Positions 17,025 to 22,993 of a stretch of 64,000 bases of DNA are shown here, in pieces. Source of the stretch: Rhodanobacter sp. AS-Z3 (lineage in GTDB: Bacteria > Pseudomonadota > Gammaproteobacteria > Xanthomonadales > Rhodanobacteraceae); assembly GCF_029224025.1 (NCBI RefSeq), contig NZ_CP119392.1, forward strand, positions 1,139,001 through 1,203,000, in the 5' to 3' direction. The notes under the pieces are model-generated. The model made no database searches, was not told where the DNA came from, and saw only the letters and a list, made by a program, of their open reading frames with translations. The translations under genes were made by a program, and so were the position numbers. Numbering within the stretch: position 1 is the first letter of the stretch; every line of letters starts with the position of its first letter.

Positions 17025-17039
17025 CGGTCACGTGATGGC

Positions 17040-17447
17040 TTACGCCAGACTGGTGGCGATACCGAAACTGACCGCCATGATCGCGGCCACCGCCATGCAT
17101 GCACTACCCGGACGAATGCGGCGGGCGTCGACACGCGGTACCAGGCCCCACAACAAGGCCGTGCCGATCAACATGTCCAGCACCAGCGCCCAGCGCAGCA
17201 GGCCGGAACTCAACAGCGCGGCGTAAGGCGGATGCAAGTGGCCTTCGTACGCGGCCACGCCAACGACCAGCAGCAGGCCGATCATCGTCCACAGCAAACA
17301 GGCCAGATAGATGCGGTTGAACACCACCGCGCAGCGCTCGGCCCAGCGCATGACCGACCAGCCGATCAGGGCGAACACCAGCGCCGCCATGCTGCTGTAA
17401 AGCACCCACCAGAGCAGGGTGCTGATGATGGTAAGCGCAGTAGTCAT
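17040..17447 (-). CDS. Four-helix inner-membrane protein, function unknown
   Basis: 135 residues from ATG at 17447, which overlaps the stop of the Mpo1-like gene as ATGA; the longer open frame upstream reads into that gene in another frame and is rejected. Four hydrophobic segments (about 5-30, 42-65, 75-97, 112-133) with short polar loops (MRWAERCAVVFNR, PRVDARRIRPG). It probably sits in the inner membrane. Coupled translation with the Mpo1-like protein suggests that the two work together or share a lipid-related role, which is inference only. Confidence 0.7.
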   Translation of the reverse strand: MTTALTIISTLLWWVLYSSMAALVFALIGWSVMRWAERCAVVFNRIYLACLLWTMIGLLLVVGVAAYEGHLHPPYAALLSSGLLRWALVLDMLIGTALLWGLVPRVDARRIRPGSACMAVAAIMAVSFGIATSLA

Positions 17448-17914
17448 AAGGCTTGCTTGAATCCGAGTTGGCGCAGCAGCTTGGCCATCAGCCAGGCCGG
17501 ACCGATCAGCAGGTAGGAAAGATCGGTGAGGAAGCTCGGCTTGCGTCCTTCGAACCGATGGCCGATGAACTGGCCGATCCACGCGACCACGAACACGCCG
17601 ACCGCGAGATAGCACAGTTGCGCCGCGCCGAGCTGCAGATAAAGATAATTACTGAGCAGGCCGAGTAGGGCGAACGCGACCAGCAGGCTGGCGGCCAGGG
17701 CGCGCGAGCGATGCCAGTACCAGTAGAAAGCGATCACGATCACCAGCACCGCCCACGAGCCCTGGCGCAACAGGCTGGTCGGCACTGGAACAGCCCACAG
17801 CAACGCGATCACCGACCACGCAATCGGCGGCACGCAGATCCAGTGAAGTCTCTGGTTGATCGGGTTGCGGTGGTCGGCGCTGTAGCTGTCGAGCCAGTCC
17901 TGCATGGTGCGCAT
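17444..17914 (-). CDS. Mpo1-like (DUF962) membrane protein
   Basis: 156 residues. The start MQDWLDSYSADHRNPINQRLHWICVP shows the family pattern: Tyr-x-x-x-His-x-Asn-Pro-x-Asn then His-x-x-Gly/Cys-x-Pro; the second conserved His cluster is WIGQFIGHRFEGRKPS near residue 125. Yeast Mpo1 is an iron(II)-dependent dioxygenase that alpha-oxidises 2-hydroxy fatty acids at these histidines; bacterial members are less studied. Four membrane helices are predicted by eye. It overlaps the downstream membrane gene and lies 21 bp after purC, so purC may be the first gene of a three-gene unit. Confidence 0.85.
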   Translation of the reverse strand: MRTMQDWLDSYSADHRNPINQRLHWICVPPIAWSVIALLWAVPVPTSLLRQGSWAVLVIVIAFYWYWHRSRALAASLLVAFALLGLLSNYLYLQLGAAQLCYLAVGVFVVAWIGQFIGHRFEGRKPSFLTDLSYLLIGPAWLMAKLLRQLGFKQAL

Positions 17915-17934
17915 GCGTGATTCCCTGTGCAGCG

Positions 17935-18831
17935 TCAGTCGAGCCGGATGCCGGCCAGCCGCTGCAGCGCCTCGGCGTACTTGGCCGCGGTACGCGCAAT
18001 CACTTCGTCGGGAATCACCGGGCCGGGCGCGGTCTTGTTCCAGTGCTGGGTTTCCAGCCAGTCACGCACAAACTGCTTGTCGTAGCTGGGCGGGCTGATG
18101 CCGGTGCGATATTCGTCGGCGGGCCAGAAGCGCGAGGAATCCGGCGTCAGCATCTCGTCCATCACATACAGCTTGCCGCTGGCATCGGTGCCGAACTCGA
18201 ACTTGGTGTCGGCGATGATGATGCCGCGTTCGGCTGCATAGGCGGCTGCCCACCGGTAGATCGCCAGCGTCGCATCGCGCACCTGGTTTGCCAGTTCGCT
18301 GCCGACCGCATCGATGACCGCATCGAAGCTGACATTCTCGTCGTGATCACCCACGGCCGCCTTGGTCGACGGGGTGAAGATCGGTGCGGGCAGCTGTTGC
18401 GCCTGCTGCAGGCCGGCGGGCAGGGCAATGCCGCACAGCGAGCCGGTAGCCTGGTAATCCTTCCAGCCCGAGCCGATCAGGTAGCCGCGGGCGATCGCTT
18501 CCACCGGCACCGGCTTCAGTCGACGTGTCACCACCGCGCGTTTTTCGTACAACTTCAGGTCGGTACCCGGCGGCAACACATCGGCCAGCGGCACGTCGAG
18601 CAGGTGGTTCGGCAGCAGATGCGCCGTCTTGGCGAACCAGAAGTTCGACATCTGGGTCAGCATTTCGCCCTTGCCCGGAATCGGGTTTGGCATCACCACA
18701 TCGAAGGCCGATAGCCGATCGGTGGCGACCATCAACAGCCGATCGTCGGACAACGCGTAGACATCGCGTACCTTGCCGCGGTGGACCAGTTCGAGTCCGG
18801 GAAGGTTGGATTGCGGCAAGGTGGTGGGCAC
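17935..18831 (-). CDS. purC: Phosphoribosylaminoimidazole-succinocarboxamide synthase (SAICAR synthetase)
   Basis: Joins CAIR and aspartate with ATP to give SAICAR in purine synthesis. The ATP site opens with [11 protein letters not shown], followed by [26 protein letters not shown] and [12 protein letters not shown] mark the C-terminal half. I chose the GTG at 18831 (298 residues) because [12 protein letters not shown] is where homologues begin; GTG codons at 18846 and 18885 extend the frame but read unlike the family. None of the three has a strong ribosome site, so the start is uncertain by up to 18 residues. The Mpo1-like gene follows at 21 bp. Confidence 0.93.
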   Translation of the reverse strand: MPTTLPQSNLPGLELVHRGKVRDVYALSDDRLLMVATDRLSAFDVVMPNPIPGKGEMLTQMSNFWFAKTAHLLPNHLLDVPLADVLPPGTDLKLYEKRAVVTRRLKPVPVEAIARGYLIGSGWKDYQATGSLCGIALPAGLQQAQQLPAPIFTPSTKAAVGDHDENVSFDAVIDAVGSELANQVRDATLAIYRWAAAYAAERGIIIADTKFEFGTDASGKLYVMDEMLTPDSSRFWPADEYRTGISPPSYDKQFVRDWLETQHWNKTAPGPVIPDEVIARTAAKYAEALQRLAGIRLD

Positions 18832-18959
18832 GGCGGCGGGTTCCACTAGGGCGAAGGGAAGCGCCCATTCTAGCCGCTGCGGCACGGCTGCCGGAAACGT
18901 GGAGCCTGCATTTGCCTGTCACTGGTAGAATTGGCAACCTTTGGCTCCATGTACTGCCG

Positions 18960-19268
18960 ATGCGAACCTTATTGATTGCGGCGCTTCTCCTGTTCGCCGC
19001 CCTGCCAGCCTTTGCCCAAAGCCCGGTGCAGCCTGTCCGGCTGGGCTTGTGCGCGGCTTGCCACGGCGCCAATGGCCATGCCGCCATGCCTGGGGTGCCG
19101 AATCTGGCCGGGCAGCGGCTGGACTATCTGCGTGCTGCGCTGAAGCAGTACCGCGATGGCCGCCGGGACATTCCGGTGATGCGGGCGGCAATCGGTCCGG
19201 TCAATGATGCGGAGCTGGACGCGCTCGCGCGCTGGTATAACGAGCAGCCCGCACAGGTGCGTCCATGA
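18960..19268 (+). CDS. Periplasmic class I cytochrome c, monoheme
   Basis: 102 residues from ATG 18960. A cleavable signal peptide (MRTLLIAALLLFAALPAFA) is followed by one heme-binding CAACH (Cys31, Cys34, His35); Met74 in IPVMRAA is the likely distal ligand. It resembles the small cytochrome c553/c5-like electron carriers. The much longer open frame upstream overlaps the purC promoter and is not used. The stop overlaps the djlA start as ATGA, an odd pairing that suggests co-transcription rather than shared function. Confidence 0.88.
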   Translation: MRTLLIAALLLFAALPAFAQSPVQPVRLGLCAACHGANGHAAMPGVPNLAGQRLDYLRAALKQYRDGRRDIPVMRAAIGPVNDAELDALARWYNEQPAQVRP

Positions 19269-20080
19269 GTTTCACTTATACGCTGTGGTTCGCGTTCTTC
19301 GGCATGTTGATCGGGCGTCTGCCCGGCGCGGTGACCGGCGCGGTGATCGGTTTCATCTTCGACAACATGCGCTACAGCCAACGCAAGAACGCCACGCCGG
19401 AGGCCGGTGGCTTCGTCGGGCCGCTGTTTACCTTGCTGGGCGCGGTGGCGAAATCCGATGGTCGCGTGTCGGAGCAGGAGATCGCGATTGCCGAGCGGCT
19501 GATGACGCGCATGGGCCTGACCGCCGATCAGCGCAAGCAGGCCGTGGCCAGCTTCAACGTGGGCAAGCAGCCGGAGTTCGATGTCACCCGCACGATTGCC
19601 GAGCTGCGCAACTGGGTTGGCCTGCGTCGCGATCACGCCTTCCCGGTGCTCGATGTGGTGATCGAAACCGTGTTGGCAGAGGGCAATCCGCCGCCCGAGA
19701 AAATGTCGATCCTGCGCCAGCTCGCGTTTGCGCTGCGCATCAGCGACATGGAATTGATGGCGCTGATGGCGATGAAGGGTTATGCATGGAATGCCGGCGC
19801 CGGCGGTTCGCGTGGTGGCAGTCAGCACGGCAATGGAACGGGTAGCGGCTATGTGCCGCCACAACGCAGCCCGCAAGGACCCGATCCGTATGCCGTGCTC
19901 GGCATCGATCGCAATGCCGATGAACGTACGATCAAGCGTGCCTACCGCAAGCTGATTTCCGAGCACCACCCCGACCGCCTCGGCGACCTGCCCGAAAACA
20001 TGCGCAAGCAGGCCGAGTCACGCGCCAGCGAGATCAACGCGGCGTACGACCGGATCAAGGAAGCCAAAGGCTTCAAGTAG
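19265..20080 (+). CDS. djlA: DjlA-like membrane-anchored J-domain co-chaperone
   Basis: 271 residues. One N-terminal membrane helix with glycine spacing (WFAFFGMLIGRLPGAVTGAVIGFI), a central TerB-like helical domain (about 60-170), a Gly/Ser-rich linker (about 178-200) and a C-terminal J domain (about 207-271) with the HPD tripeptide in SEHHPDRLG. DjlA stimulates DnaK at the inner membrane and influences envelope stress. Its TAG stop is the TAG of the GTAG head of a REP doublet (20077-20161). Confidence 0.93.
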   Translation: MSFTYTLWFAFFGMLIGRLPGAVTGAVIGFIFDNMRYSQRKNATPEAGGFVGPLFTLLGAVAKSDGRVSEQEIAIAERLMTRMGLTADQRKQAVASFNVGKQPEFDVTRTIAELRNWVGLRRDHAFPVLDVVIETVLAEGNPPPEKMSILRQLAFALRISDMELMALMAMKGYAWNAGAGGSRGGSQHGNGTGSGYVPPQRSPQGPDPYAVLGIDRNADERTIKRAYRKLISEHHPDRLGDLPENMRKQAESRASEINAAYDRIKEAKGFK

Positions 20081-20161
20081 GAGCCCGTCAGCGGGTGATG
20101 CGGTTGGCTCGAATTTGTTTTCCGATCAGAACAGGGGCATCGCCCGCCAGCGGGCTCCTAC
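20077..20161. repeat. REP doublet (REPIN-like), copy A, GTAG family
   Basis: Two inverted REP units: GTAGGAGCCCGTCAGCGGGT (from 20077) and its partner ending in GGGCTCCTAC at 20161, separated by about 35 bp. Each unit can fold by itself (CCCG-TCAG-CGGG) and the two can pair with each other. Related copies lie at 25036, 39180 and 61163. The TAG of the first GTAG is the djlA stop codon. Confidence 0.8.
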
Positions 20162-20194
20162 ACTCACCAGTTTCCGACTCGCCCGGTAGCCGCC

Positions 20195-20866
20195 ATGCCC
20201 AAGCAATCCCCGATCATCGCCCCATCCATCCTCGCTGCCGATTTCGCCCGGTTGGGTGAAGACACCGCTGCAGCGCTTGCTGCCGGCGCCCACTGGGTGC
20301 ATTTCGACGTGATGGACAACCATTACGTGCCGAACCTGACGATCGGTCCGATGGTGCTGCAGTCGCTGCGAAAGTTCGGCATCACCGCGCCGATCGACGT
20401 GCATCTGATGGTCAAGCCAGTCGACCGCATCGTGCCCGACTTCGCCAAGGCGGGCGCCAGCATGATCAGCTTCCACCCTGAAGCGAGCGAGCACATCGAT
20501 CGCACGCTGGGCCTGATCAAGGAATGCGGCTGTCAGACGGGTCTGGTATTCAATCCGGCCACGCCGCTGGACTACCTCGACTACGTGATGGACAAGCTGG
20601 ACATGATCCTGATCATGTCGGTGAACCCGGGCTTTGGTGGTCAGAAGTTCATACCCGGCACGCTGCAGAAATTGCGTCGGGTGCGCGAGCGCATCGATGC
20701 CAGCGGCCGTGAAATCCGGCTGGAAGTGGATGGTGGCGTTACCGCGCAGAACATCGGTGCGATTGCCGCTGCCGGTGCCGATACCTTTGTCGCGGGCTCG
20801 GCGATTTTCCACGCGGCGGACTATCGCGCCGAAATTGAAGCCATGCATCGGGCGATGGCTGGCTGA
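20195..20866 (+). CDS. rpe: Ribulose-phosphate 3-epimerase
   Basis: 223 residues, normal length. Interconverts ribulose-5-phosphate and xylulose-5-phosphate in the pentose phosphate pathway. TIM-barrel motifs are intact: [14 protein letters not shown] (N-terminal, Ser10 region), [16 protein letters not shown] with the catalytic Asp36, [19 protein letters not shown] and VDGGVTAQN with the second catalytic Asp near 178. In many Xanthomonadaceae rpe precedes trpE; here the two-component operon stands between them. A REP doublet separates it from djlA. Confidence 0.97.
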   Translation: MPKQSPIIAPSILAADFARLGEDTAAALAAGAHWVHFDVMDNHYVPNLTIGPMVLQSLRKFGITAPIDVHLMVKPVDRIVPDFAKAGASMISFHPEASEHIDRTLGLIKECGCQTGLVFNPATPLDYLDYVMDKLDMILIMSVNPGFGGQKFIPGTLQKLRRVRERIDASGREIRLEVDGGVTAQNIGAIAAAGADTFVAGSAIFHAADYRAEIEAMHRAMAG

Positions 20867-20889
20867 ACCCTGGGGCCGGGTCGCGGGCA

Positions 20890-20924
20890 TAAAAATCCCG
20901 ACGCAGAGAGGAGCTGCGTCGGGA
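20890..20924 (-). terminator. Rho-independent terminator, leftward, module 2
   Basis: Stem TCCCGACGCAG / CTGCGTCGGGA (20896-20906, 20914-20924), 7-nt loop, followed on the minus strand by five U (A run 20891-20895). It lies 24 bp after the rpe stop but has no U tract on the plus strand, so it ends a leftward transcript. Confidence 0.75.
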
Positions 20925-20964
20925 AAAACGTCGTCGGGACGTGAGAGGAAACACCATGATTGGT

Positions 20965-21010
20965 GTGCCGGCATGGCCACCGCCGAAACTGGCGGTGGCC
21001 ATGCCGGCAC
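20965..21010. repeat. 20-bp perfect inverted repeat (long hairpin), module 2
   Basis: Arms GTGCCGGCATGGCCACCGCC (20965-20984) and its exact reverse complement (20991-21010) around GAAACT. This is too long and perfect for coding sequence by chance. It directly abuts the small stem-loop at 21011-21029. Confidence 0.85.
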
Positions 21011-21029
21011 GTTCCACGGCAAGAGGAAC
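21011..21029. ncRNA. Stem-loop with conserved loop, module 2
   Basis: GTTCC-ACGGCAAGA-GGAAC. The partner at 21348-21366 reads CTTCC-ACGGCAAGC-GGAAG: the outer pair changes from G-C to C-G while the loop keeps 8 of 9 bases, a compensatory change that supports an RNA structure. Confidence 0.5.
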
Positions 21030-21178
21030 CGCACCAATCACCAATTCTGACCGGGCCATTTCCGATTGGTTCCCGGCTTGGCGCGGTCGATCGCCGCGGC
21101 GGCATTCAGCTTCACGAGATGGTTTGCCTACCACGAGGGCGAGACGTTCGCCGGCGTGGAAGGCGTGCATGCTGGCGG

Positions 21179-21205
21179 AAAAAAGTCCCCTCGCAAGGAG
21201 GGGAC
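21179..21205 (-). terminator. Rho-independent terminator, leftward, module 1
   Basis: Stem GTCCCCTC / GAGGGGAC (21185-21192, 21198-21205), loop GCAAG, followed on the minus strand by six U (A run 21179-21184). It closes the leftward unit that begins with the small ORFs at 21399 and 21527. Confidence 0.8.
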
Positions 21206-21267
21206 AAGGAACCACCATGTCGGACGGAACGGGGTCTGGAACCATCAGGTCACGATGCGGCTGCGGC

Positions 21268-21399
21268 TCAAAGCGGTTGCCAGTCGGTGTCGGGCTCAGT
21301 CTGGTCCACGGCTGCTGCGCATCCTTGCGCAGCAGCCGTGCCAGCGCCTTCCACGGCAAGCGGAAGCGAACGAACGGCGAGAAATCGAGCGTTGTTCAT
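21268..21399 (-). CDS. Tiny ORF with strong ribosome site, 43 codons, doubtful protein
   Basis: The frame starts at ATG 21399 behind AAGGAG, which itself follows directly on the TGA of the 38-codon ORF, so the two would be translated in a coupled way. The product (MNNARFLAVRSLPLAVEGAG..., ending DTDWQPL) has no recognisable domain. The coding stretch contains the 15-bp perfect hairpin 21307-21340 and the conserved stem-loop 21348-21366, which speaks for an RNA role or a leader-type peptide rather than a stable protein. The terminator at 21179-21205 follows. Confidence 0.35.
   Translation of the reverse strand: MNNARFLAVRSLPLAVEGAGTAAAQGCAAAVDQTEPDTDWQPL
21307..21340. repeat. 15-bp perfect inverted repeat (hairpin), module 1
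   Basis: Arms CACGGCTGCTGCGCA (21307-21321) and its exact reverse complement (21326-21340) around TCCT. It lies 7 bp left of the stem-loop 21348-21366, mirroring the arrangement in module 2. Confidence 0.8.
21348..21366. ncRNA. Stem-loop with conserved loop, module 1
   Basis: CTTCC-ACGGCAAGC-GGAAG, partner of 21011-21029. On the minus strand the loop reads GCTTGCCGT. The same stem-loop plus long hairpin order occurs twice within 360 bp. Confidence 0.5.
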
Positions 21400-21410
21400 G
21401 ATCATCTCCT

Positions 21411-21527
21411 TCAGTGGATGCCGAGCAGCAGGCCCAGCAACAGGGCGCCCAGCGCCAGGGTGATGCGCAGCGGTTCGAAGCTGTGCAGTTCAGCGTTGAT
21501 GTCGCGTGGGTCGGTGTCGATTTTCAT
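21411..21527 (-). CDS. 38-residue single-helix membrane peptide (candidate)
   Basis: The frame begins at ATG 21527. The N-terminal half is acidic and polar (MKIDTDPRDINAELHSFEPL) and the rest is one membrane helix (RITLALGALLLGLLLGI) ending in His. This is a credible small membrane protein. The ribosome site is weak (GAGAAAC). It is divergent from the response regulator gene at 21705 and followed by the 43-codon ORF without a gap. It might be a target or modulator of the two-component system next to it, which is inference. Confidence 0.45.
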   Translation of the reverse strand: MKIDTDPRDINAELHSFEPLRITLALGALLLGLLLGIH

Positions 21528-21704
21528 GAGTTTCTCGTCGTGCTGTTGACGGTTCCCATCAAAGCGCCACACGCGGCGCGTGCAGCGGCGGCAAACGGCC
21601 GGTTTGCGGCCCGCTTGTGGCAAAACGCGGGCATTCGTCGTGGATGGCTTGCGCGCAAGCGTTTCGCATAGCACGCTGCGCCCACCATTCGAAAGGAACG
21701 CATC
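21528..21704. promoter_or_regulatory. Divergent control region between small ORFs and the response regulator
   Basis: 177 bp hold GCAAAC-N5-GTTTGC (21591-21607) and the perfect 14-bp palindrome GCTTGCGCGCAAGC (21647-21660). GGCAAACGG and GGCAAAACG also form a direct repeat about 29 bp apart. TTGACG at 21546-21551 is a -35-like word without a good partner. The response regulator's Shine-Dalgarno is GAAAGGA just before 21705. Confidence 0.4.
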
Positions 21705-22394
21705 ATGGGTCGCAGCATTGCCATCGTCGAAGACGAACCGCTGATCCGCGCCAACTACGTCGAGGCGCTGAACCGTTTCGGCTACGACGCGCGGGGCTAC
21801 GGTTCGCGCCGGGACGCCTCCAGCGCGTTTGCGATGAAATTGCCGGAGCTGGTGATCATCGACATCGGCCTGGGCGACGAGCCGGAAGGCGGTTTCGACC
21901 TGTGCCGCGAGCTGCGCGCAAAGTCGGCCACCTTGCCGTTGATCTTCCTTACCGCCCGCGATTCGGATTTCGATGTGATCTCCGGTCTGCGCCTGGGTGC
22001 CGACGACTATCTCAGCAAGGACACCAGCCTGCACCAACTCGCCGCGCGCATCGCTGCACTGTTCCGCCGCATCGAATCGCTGAAGGCGCCCATGTCGAGT
22101 GAGACGGTGCTTGAGCACGGCCCGCTGAAGCTTGAATCGGAGCGCATGCGGATCACCTGGAACAACGAGGAAGTTCCCCTCACCGTCACCGAATTCTGGA
22201 TGGTGCACACGCTCATCCGCTTCCCCGGCCACGTGAAGAATCGCGACCAGCTGATGCGCGAGGCCGAGCTCGTTGTCGACGACGCCACCATCACCTCGCA
22301 CATCAAGCGCATCCGCAAAAAATTTGTAGCGGTGGCGCCGGAATTCGATGCGATCGAAACCGTGCACGGCGTTGGCTATCGGTGGAAGCCGTAA
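21705..22394 (+). CDS. OmpR-family response regulator (PdsR-like)
   Basis: 229 residues. Receiver domain 1-120 with phospho-acceptor Asp53 (ELVIIDIGLGDE), acidic pair Glu9/Asp10, Thr in FLTARDSD and Lys in YLSKDTS. The winged-helix DNA-binding domain fills about 130-229 (LTVTEFWMVHTLIRFPGHVKNRDQLM, VDDATITSHIKRIRKKF). It resembles the response regulator of the 'proteobacterial dedicated sortase' systems, but no sortase gene is in this window. Its stop overlaps the next start as TAATG, and the kinase gene follows, so the three genes form one operon. Confidence 0.9.
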   Translation: MGRSIAIVEDEPLIRANYVEALNRFGYDARGYGSRRDASSAFAMKLPELVIIDIGLGDEPEGGFDLCRELRAKSATLPLIFLTARDSDFDVISGLRLGADDYLSKDTSLHQLAARIAALFRRIESLKAPMSSETVLEHGPLKLESERMRITWNNEEVPLTVTEFWMVHTLIRFPGHVKNRDQLMREAELVVDDATITSHIKRIRKKFVAVAPEFDAIETVHGVGYRWKP

Positions 22395-22981
22395 TGCGGC
22401 GTGGATGGAAGCTCGGCCTGCTGTTGGCGGCGTGTCTGAGTTCGACACTGGCGCTGGCGGCCGAACCGAACGATGACGTGCTCGCCCGCGGCGCCCGCGA
22501 TGGCAACGCACCCGCGTGGGTGATCGCTGCAGCCACGCCGGCCGGCTGGACACGTGACTGCTGCACCTACGCCCGTGCGATCGGCGTCAAGGCAGTGCTG
22601 TATCAGGGCGAGTGGAGCGGCAATCCGCAGCGGGTGATGGTACTCAACGTATGGCCACGCAAGCCGGGCACGCTGGCCGACGAGGTGCAGGCTGATCGCA
22701 AGCGCTACCTGCAACACGATCCGGCCGGCAAGACCTCCACGTTTGCGGTGCGGCATCCGTCCATGCCGTGCGAGGCCTCGGTTTACGAGGGTAGTGATCA
22801 TGTCGACGATGTGTTGGTGTTCTGCGATCCCGGTGTCGCCAGCGGTGTGCGGCTGAGCTGGTCGATGGCGTTCGATGCAGCCGATCCGTCACGCAAGACG
22901 CTGCTCGACGATTTCATGCGGGTGGTGGTGGCGAGCCGCTGGATGAAGGACACCGCGGCGCCGGCTGCGCATGCGCCCTGA
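22394..22981 (+). CDS. Secreted protein between response regulator and kinase genes
   Basis: 195 residues with a cleavable signal peptide (MRRGWKLGLLLAACLSSTLALAA). The mature part has four cysteines that can pair (RDCCTYAR near 53, MPCEASVY near 119, VFCDPGV near 137) and ends in a helical Asp/Met/Trp rich region. No domain could be named. Its place inside the two-component operon and its export suggest a periplasmic partner of the kinase's sensor domain, for instance a ligand-binding or inhibitory protein. That is inference from position only. Confidence 0.75.
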   Translation: MRRGWKLGLLLAACLSSTLALAAEPNDDVLARGARDGNAPAWVIAAATPAGWTRDCCTYARAIGVKAVLYQGEWSGNPQRVMVLNVWPRKPGTLADEVQADRKRYLQHDPAGKTSTFAVRHPSMPCEASVYEGSDHVDDVLVFCDPGVASGVRLSWSMAFDAADPSRKTLLDDFMRVVVASRWMKDTAAPAAHAP

Positions 22982-22993
22982 GAACGTGCTTCG

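Larger units (their letters stand above)
20867..21267. other. Structured gene-free zone with two leftward terminators and duplicated hairpins
   Basis: This 400-bp stretch has no convincing protein. It holds two U-tailed terminators for leftward transcription (20890-20924, 21179-21205), a 20-bp perfect inverted repeat (20965-21010) with a small stem-loop next to it (21011-21029), and two CACCATG words (20952, 21213). A second stem-loop and hairpin of the same kind lie just to the right (21307-21366). An open frame across it on the plus strand is Arg/Ser rich and unlike protein. Confidence 0.6.

Noticed and set aside
20941..21549. 202-codon plus-strand frame across the structured gap
   Set aside because: It contains both long inverted repeats and two terminators, and is Arg/Ser/Cys rich; it is not protein-like although ATG codons have purine-rich stretches ahead.
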